A stretch of DNA of 15,509 nt from Lachnospiraceae bacterium (lineage in GTDB: Bacteria > Bacillota > Clostridia > Lachnospirales > Lachnospiraceae), in the NCBI GenBank assembly GCA_019420465.1, contig JAHZHB010000041.1, positions 1 to 15,509 on the forward strand, written 5' to 3'. This document shows positions 14,147-15,509 of the stretch, one piece after another. The notes beneath the pieces were generated by a model. It was given only the letters and a program-made list of their open reading frames with translations, searched no databases and had not been told where the DNA came from. The number at the start of each line of letters is the position of its first letter. Within the stretch, counting starts at the first letter, position 1. Both the position numbers and the translations under genes were made by a program.

Positions 14147-14542
14147 TTACCATAAATCATACGGTTTCATGGTTTCCGAATTTCTGTACTCATGCTTTTC
14201 GTAGTATCCGATAAGCCTGCCATGGTCTCTTAAAGCCACCATATAAATGTCTTTATTCTGCTTTGCGATATGCGATGTATAGACGATATTATGGCTTTCA
14301 TCCGCTGCAAACCAGTCGGTGACCTGCTGTATTCTTTCTCTGGATTCAGGATTATGACATGCCAGCAGGCTCCGGCCGATCAGACCGGCGCCGCCCCGCT
14401 TTGCATAATTTTGTACGGCCGCCGGGTTCATATAGATAATTTCATGCTGCAGATTACAGATCACGACAGCTGCTCTGTCCTGATCGATGATGCTTTTGTA
14501 AAAACTGAAATATGTCTGAAACTGCTTATCCTTTTCCTCCAT
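14147..14542 (-). CDS. Single PAS-domain protein, 131 aa
   Basis: The protein is essentially one PAS fold: FYKSIIDQDRAAVVICNLQHEIIYMNPAAVQNY (strand-strand-helix), LIGRSLLACHNPES, then strands in the second half (HNIVYTSHI; DIYMVALRDHGRLIGYYEKHEYR). No output domain is attached, so it may bind a small ligand, flavin or heme, or act as an interaction partner. The His-Asn-Pro-Glu-Ser box is a possible ligand site. The ATG at 14542 is preceded by AAGGAAGGA about eight bases upstream; a longer frame to 14611 would overlap the upstream gene. It is the second cistron, 52 bp after the FMN reductase, suggesting a redox-linked sensor. Confidence 0.82.
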   Translation of the reverse strand: MEEKDKQFQTYFSFYKSIIDQDRAAVVICNLQHEIIYMNPAAVQNYAKRGGAGLIGRSLLACHNPESRERIQQVTDWFAADESHNIVYTSHIAKQNKDIYMVALRDHGRLIGYYEKHEYRNSETMKPYDLW

Positions 14543-14594
14543 CACTGTTATCCTTCCTTCTTTTTCAGCTGGCTGGCCGAGAGTCGGCTGTGTT

Positions 14595-15119
14595 TTATAT
14601 GGATTGACCAAGCATTTCCAGCTCTTTCACAGCTTCTGCATTATTAGCCAGATCTTCCCGTGCCGTTGCATAATAAGCCTTCTGAAACAGCATATTCCAG
14701 GACAGATATCCGGCCATACAGCTAAACTGCTTCTGGATCAACTCATACTGCAGAGCATCTGTCGGAGATCCGCCGACGATAATAACACCTGTTTGTTTTC
14801 CTTTCAGCTGCAGACCACGACAGTAACATTTATCAATGATCAGTTTCAACTGTGCCGACATTCCCCACCAGTACACCGGTGTTGCAAAGACGATCATATC
14901 TGCTGCGACAATCTTGTCAACTGTTGCATTGGTATCATCCTTATCGACACATCCCAGATGACACTGACAGACACCGCACCCCTTGCACGGTGCGATCTGC
15001 AGCTTTTCCGGGGATATGATTTCGATTTCGTGTTTACCTTCGGCACCTTTACAGAAAGCCTGGATGGCTGTCAGAGTGTTTCCTTTTCTTGCACTTCCGT
15101 TGATGATTACGATTTTCAT
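14595..15119 (-). CDS. Flavodoxin-like NAD(P)H-dependent FMN reductase / iron-sulfur flavoprotein-type, 174 aa
   Basis: The flavodoxin fold shows the FMN phosphate loop GSARKGNT (residues ~8-15), CKGCGVCQCHLGCVDKDD after the second strand, and PVYWWGMSAQLKLIIDKCY, the FMN isoalloxazine loop typical of NADPH-dependent FMN reductases. The Cys-x2-Cys-x2-Cys spacing resembles the compact motif of iron-sulfur flavoproteins, so a cluster is possible. Cytoplasmic oxidoreductase; natural substrate unknown. The ATG at 15119 has GAGGAGG eight bases upstream. The region upstream (15120-15222) is very AT-rich with no convincing promoter. It is followed by the PAS gene and the terminator at 14018-14047. 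Confidence 0.9.
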   Translation of the reverse strand: MKIVIINGSARKGNTLTAIQAFCKGAEGKHEIEIISPEKLQIAPCKGCGVCQCHLGCVDKDDTNATVDKIVAADMIVFATPVYWWGMSAQLKLIIDKCYCRGLQLKGKQTGVIIVGGSPTDALQYELIQKQFSCMAGYLSWNMLFQKAYYATAREDLANNAEAVKELEMLGQSI

Positions 15120-15222
15120 TGGTGTGTCCTCCTCTTTGTTTATTTTGTTTATTTCATTTATTATTCATTTACTGGTCTATTTTGGATATGTTCTACATTT
15201 CATAAATATTCTAATTTTATAA

Positions 15223-15393
15223 TTGACTCTTTTCTTAAAAGCACAAACAAAAACCAATAATGCTGTCCTTTCCAATTTTTTCAGTGCTGACGAACTTAAT
15301 CGTTTCTCTAAATCTGATTATCGTTGGGCGGACAACCGCTCAAAGCAATACAGACATCGACAGGTAAAAAAGGGAGAAATTTATCAATTTGAA
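15223..15393 (+). pseudogene. N-terminal-region fragment, possibly of a PemK/MazF-like toxin gene
   Basis: A plus-strand frame encodes about 57 residues that look like genuine protein (LSNFFSADELNRFSKSDYRW; HRQVKKGEIYQFE). The KKGEIYQFE ending is reminiscent of the first strand of PemK/MazF-family toxins with an N-terminal extension; after that Glu the resemblance stops and the continued frame (to 15459) looks random. No ATG with a ribosome site is present (TTG at 15223). Judged a truncated remnant; family assignment is from memory and tentative. Confidence 0.4.
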
Positions 15394-15397
15394 GTTG

Positions 15398-15509
15398 TCA
15401 AACAACGTTCATTGTTTCGCTTTGTGGCATTTTTACACACTGCTGAATCACACCTGTAACATATGTAATGGAATCGGCACAGTCGTTCTTGAGCCATTCT
15501 GAGATAATC
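15398..15509 (-). CDS. 3' end of an unidentified gene running in from the right edge
   Basis: On the minus strand an open frame enters the window and stops at TGA 15400-15398, giving 36 residues (ISEWLKNDCADSITYVTGVI; KMPQSETMNVV). It looks more protein-like than the overlapping plus-strand frame and ends within 5 bp of the place where the plus-strand toxin-like fragment loses similarity. Too short to identify. Confidence 0.35.
   Translation of the reverse strand, partial: IISEWLKNDCADSITYVTGVIQQCVKMPQSETMNVV

Noticed and set aside
14543..14611. 23-residue extension of the PAS protein
   Set aside because: It overlaps the FMN reductase stop, lacks a ribosome site, and AAGGAAGGA marks the start at 14542.

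Overview
The window reads as chromosomal DNA of a low-to-moderate GC Firmicute, most likely a gut Clostridia/Lachnospiraceae-type bacterium. This is inferred from strong AGGAGG-type ribosome sites, TTGaca/TATaat promoters with 16-17 bp spacers, and the gene families present (2[4Fe-4S] aldo/keto reductase, DUF3006, small flavin enzymes, a TIR-propeller protein). No rRNA, tRNA, CRISPR array or complete insertion sequence is visible. Nearly all genes lie on the minus strand.

Left part (90-8194) is the most unusual. Read from its 5' side, the minus strand encodes a coiled-coil membrane protein (5827-6819), an unrecognised 139-residue protein (5254-5673), a secreted transglutaminase-like protein (3876-5147) and a 1229-residue protein joining a Ser/Thr kinase, a TIR domain, a membrane helix, a coiled coil and a beta-propeller (90-3779). 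A 378-residue helical protein (7058-8194) is transcribed away from them. The kinase promoter and the divergent control region both carry a TTTACAGT-type dyad beside or over promoter elements, so I suggest, as inference, one co-regulated signalling or defence module. A near-consensus promoter at 41-68 fires leftward out of the window.

Middle part (8219-10010) is a tightly packed minus-strand operon: a YfbR-like HD phosphohydrolase, a DUF3006 protein, a C39-peptidase-like protein lacking its catalytic-cysteine half, and a PPP/calcineurin-like phosphoesterase. It follows a nitroreductase (10157-10681) that has its own promoter and terminator, and a two-cluster Fe-S aldo/keto reductase (10902-12047).

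Right part (12112-13804) holds a second, full-length C39-like cysteine peptidase preceded in its operon by an 88-residue conserved-looking protein and a small acidic protein that appears frameshifted at codon 3. A piece of a class V (PLP) aminotransferase lies just downstream of the peptidase. A flavodoxin-like FMN reductase and a PAS protein (14147-15119) form a short operon closed by a textbook terminator. The far right end carries two abutting gene fragments.

Overall, an intact signalling cluster lies beside a patchwork of metabolic genes with many remnants (8929-9297, 10794-10901, 12112-12447, 13292-13478, 15223-15393, 15398-15509), which indicates repeated recombination and decay. Several starts are revised here from ribosome-site and promoter positions: 5147, 5673, 10681, 12047, 13744 and 14542.
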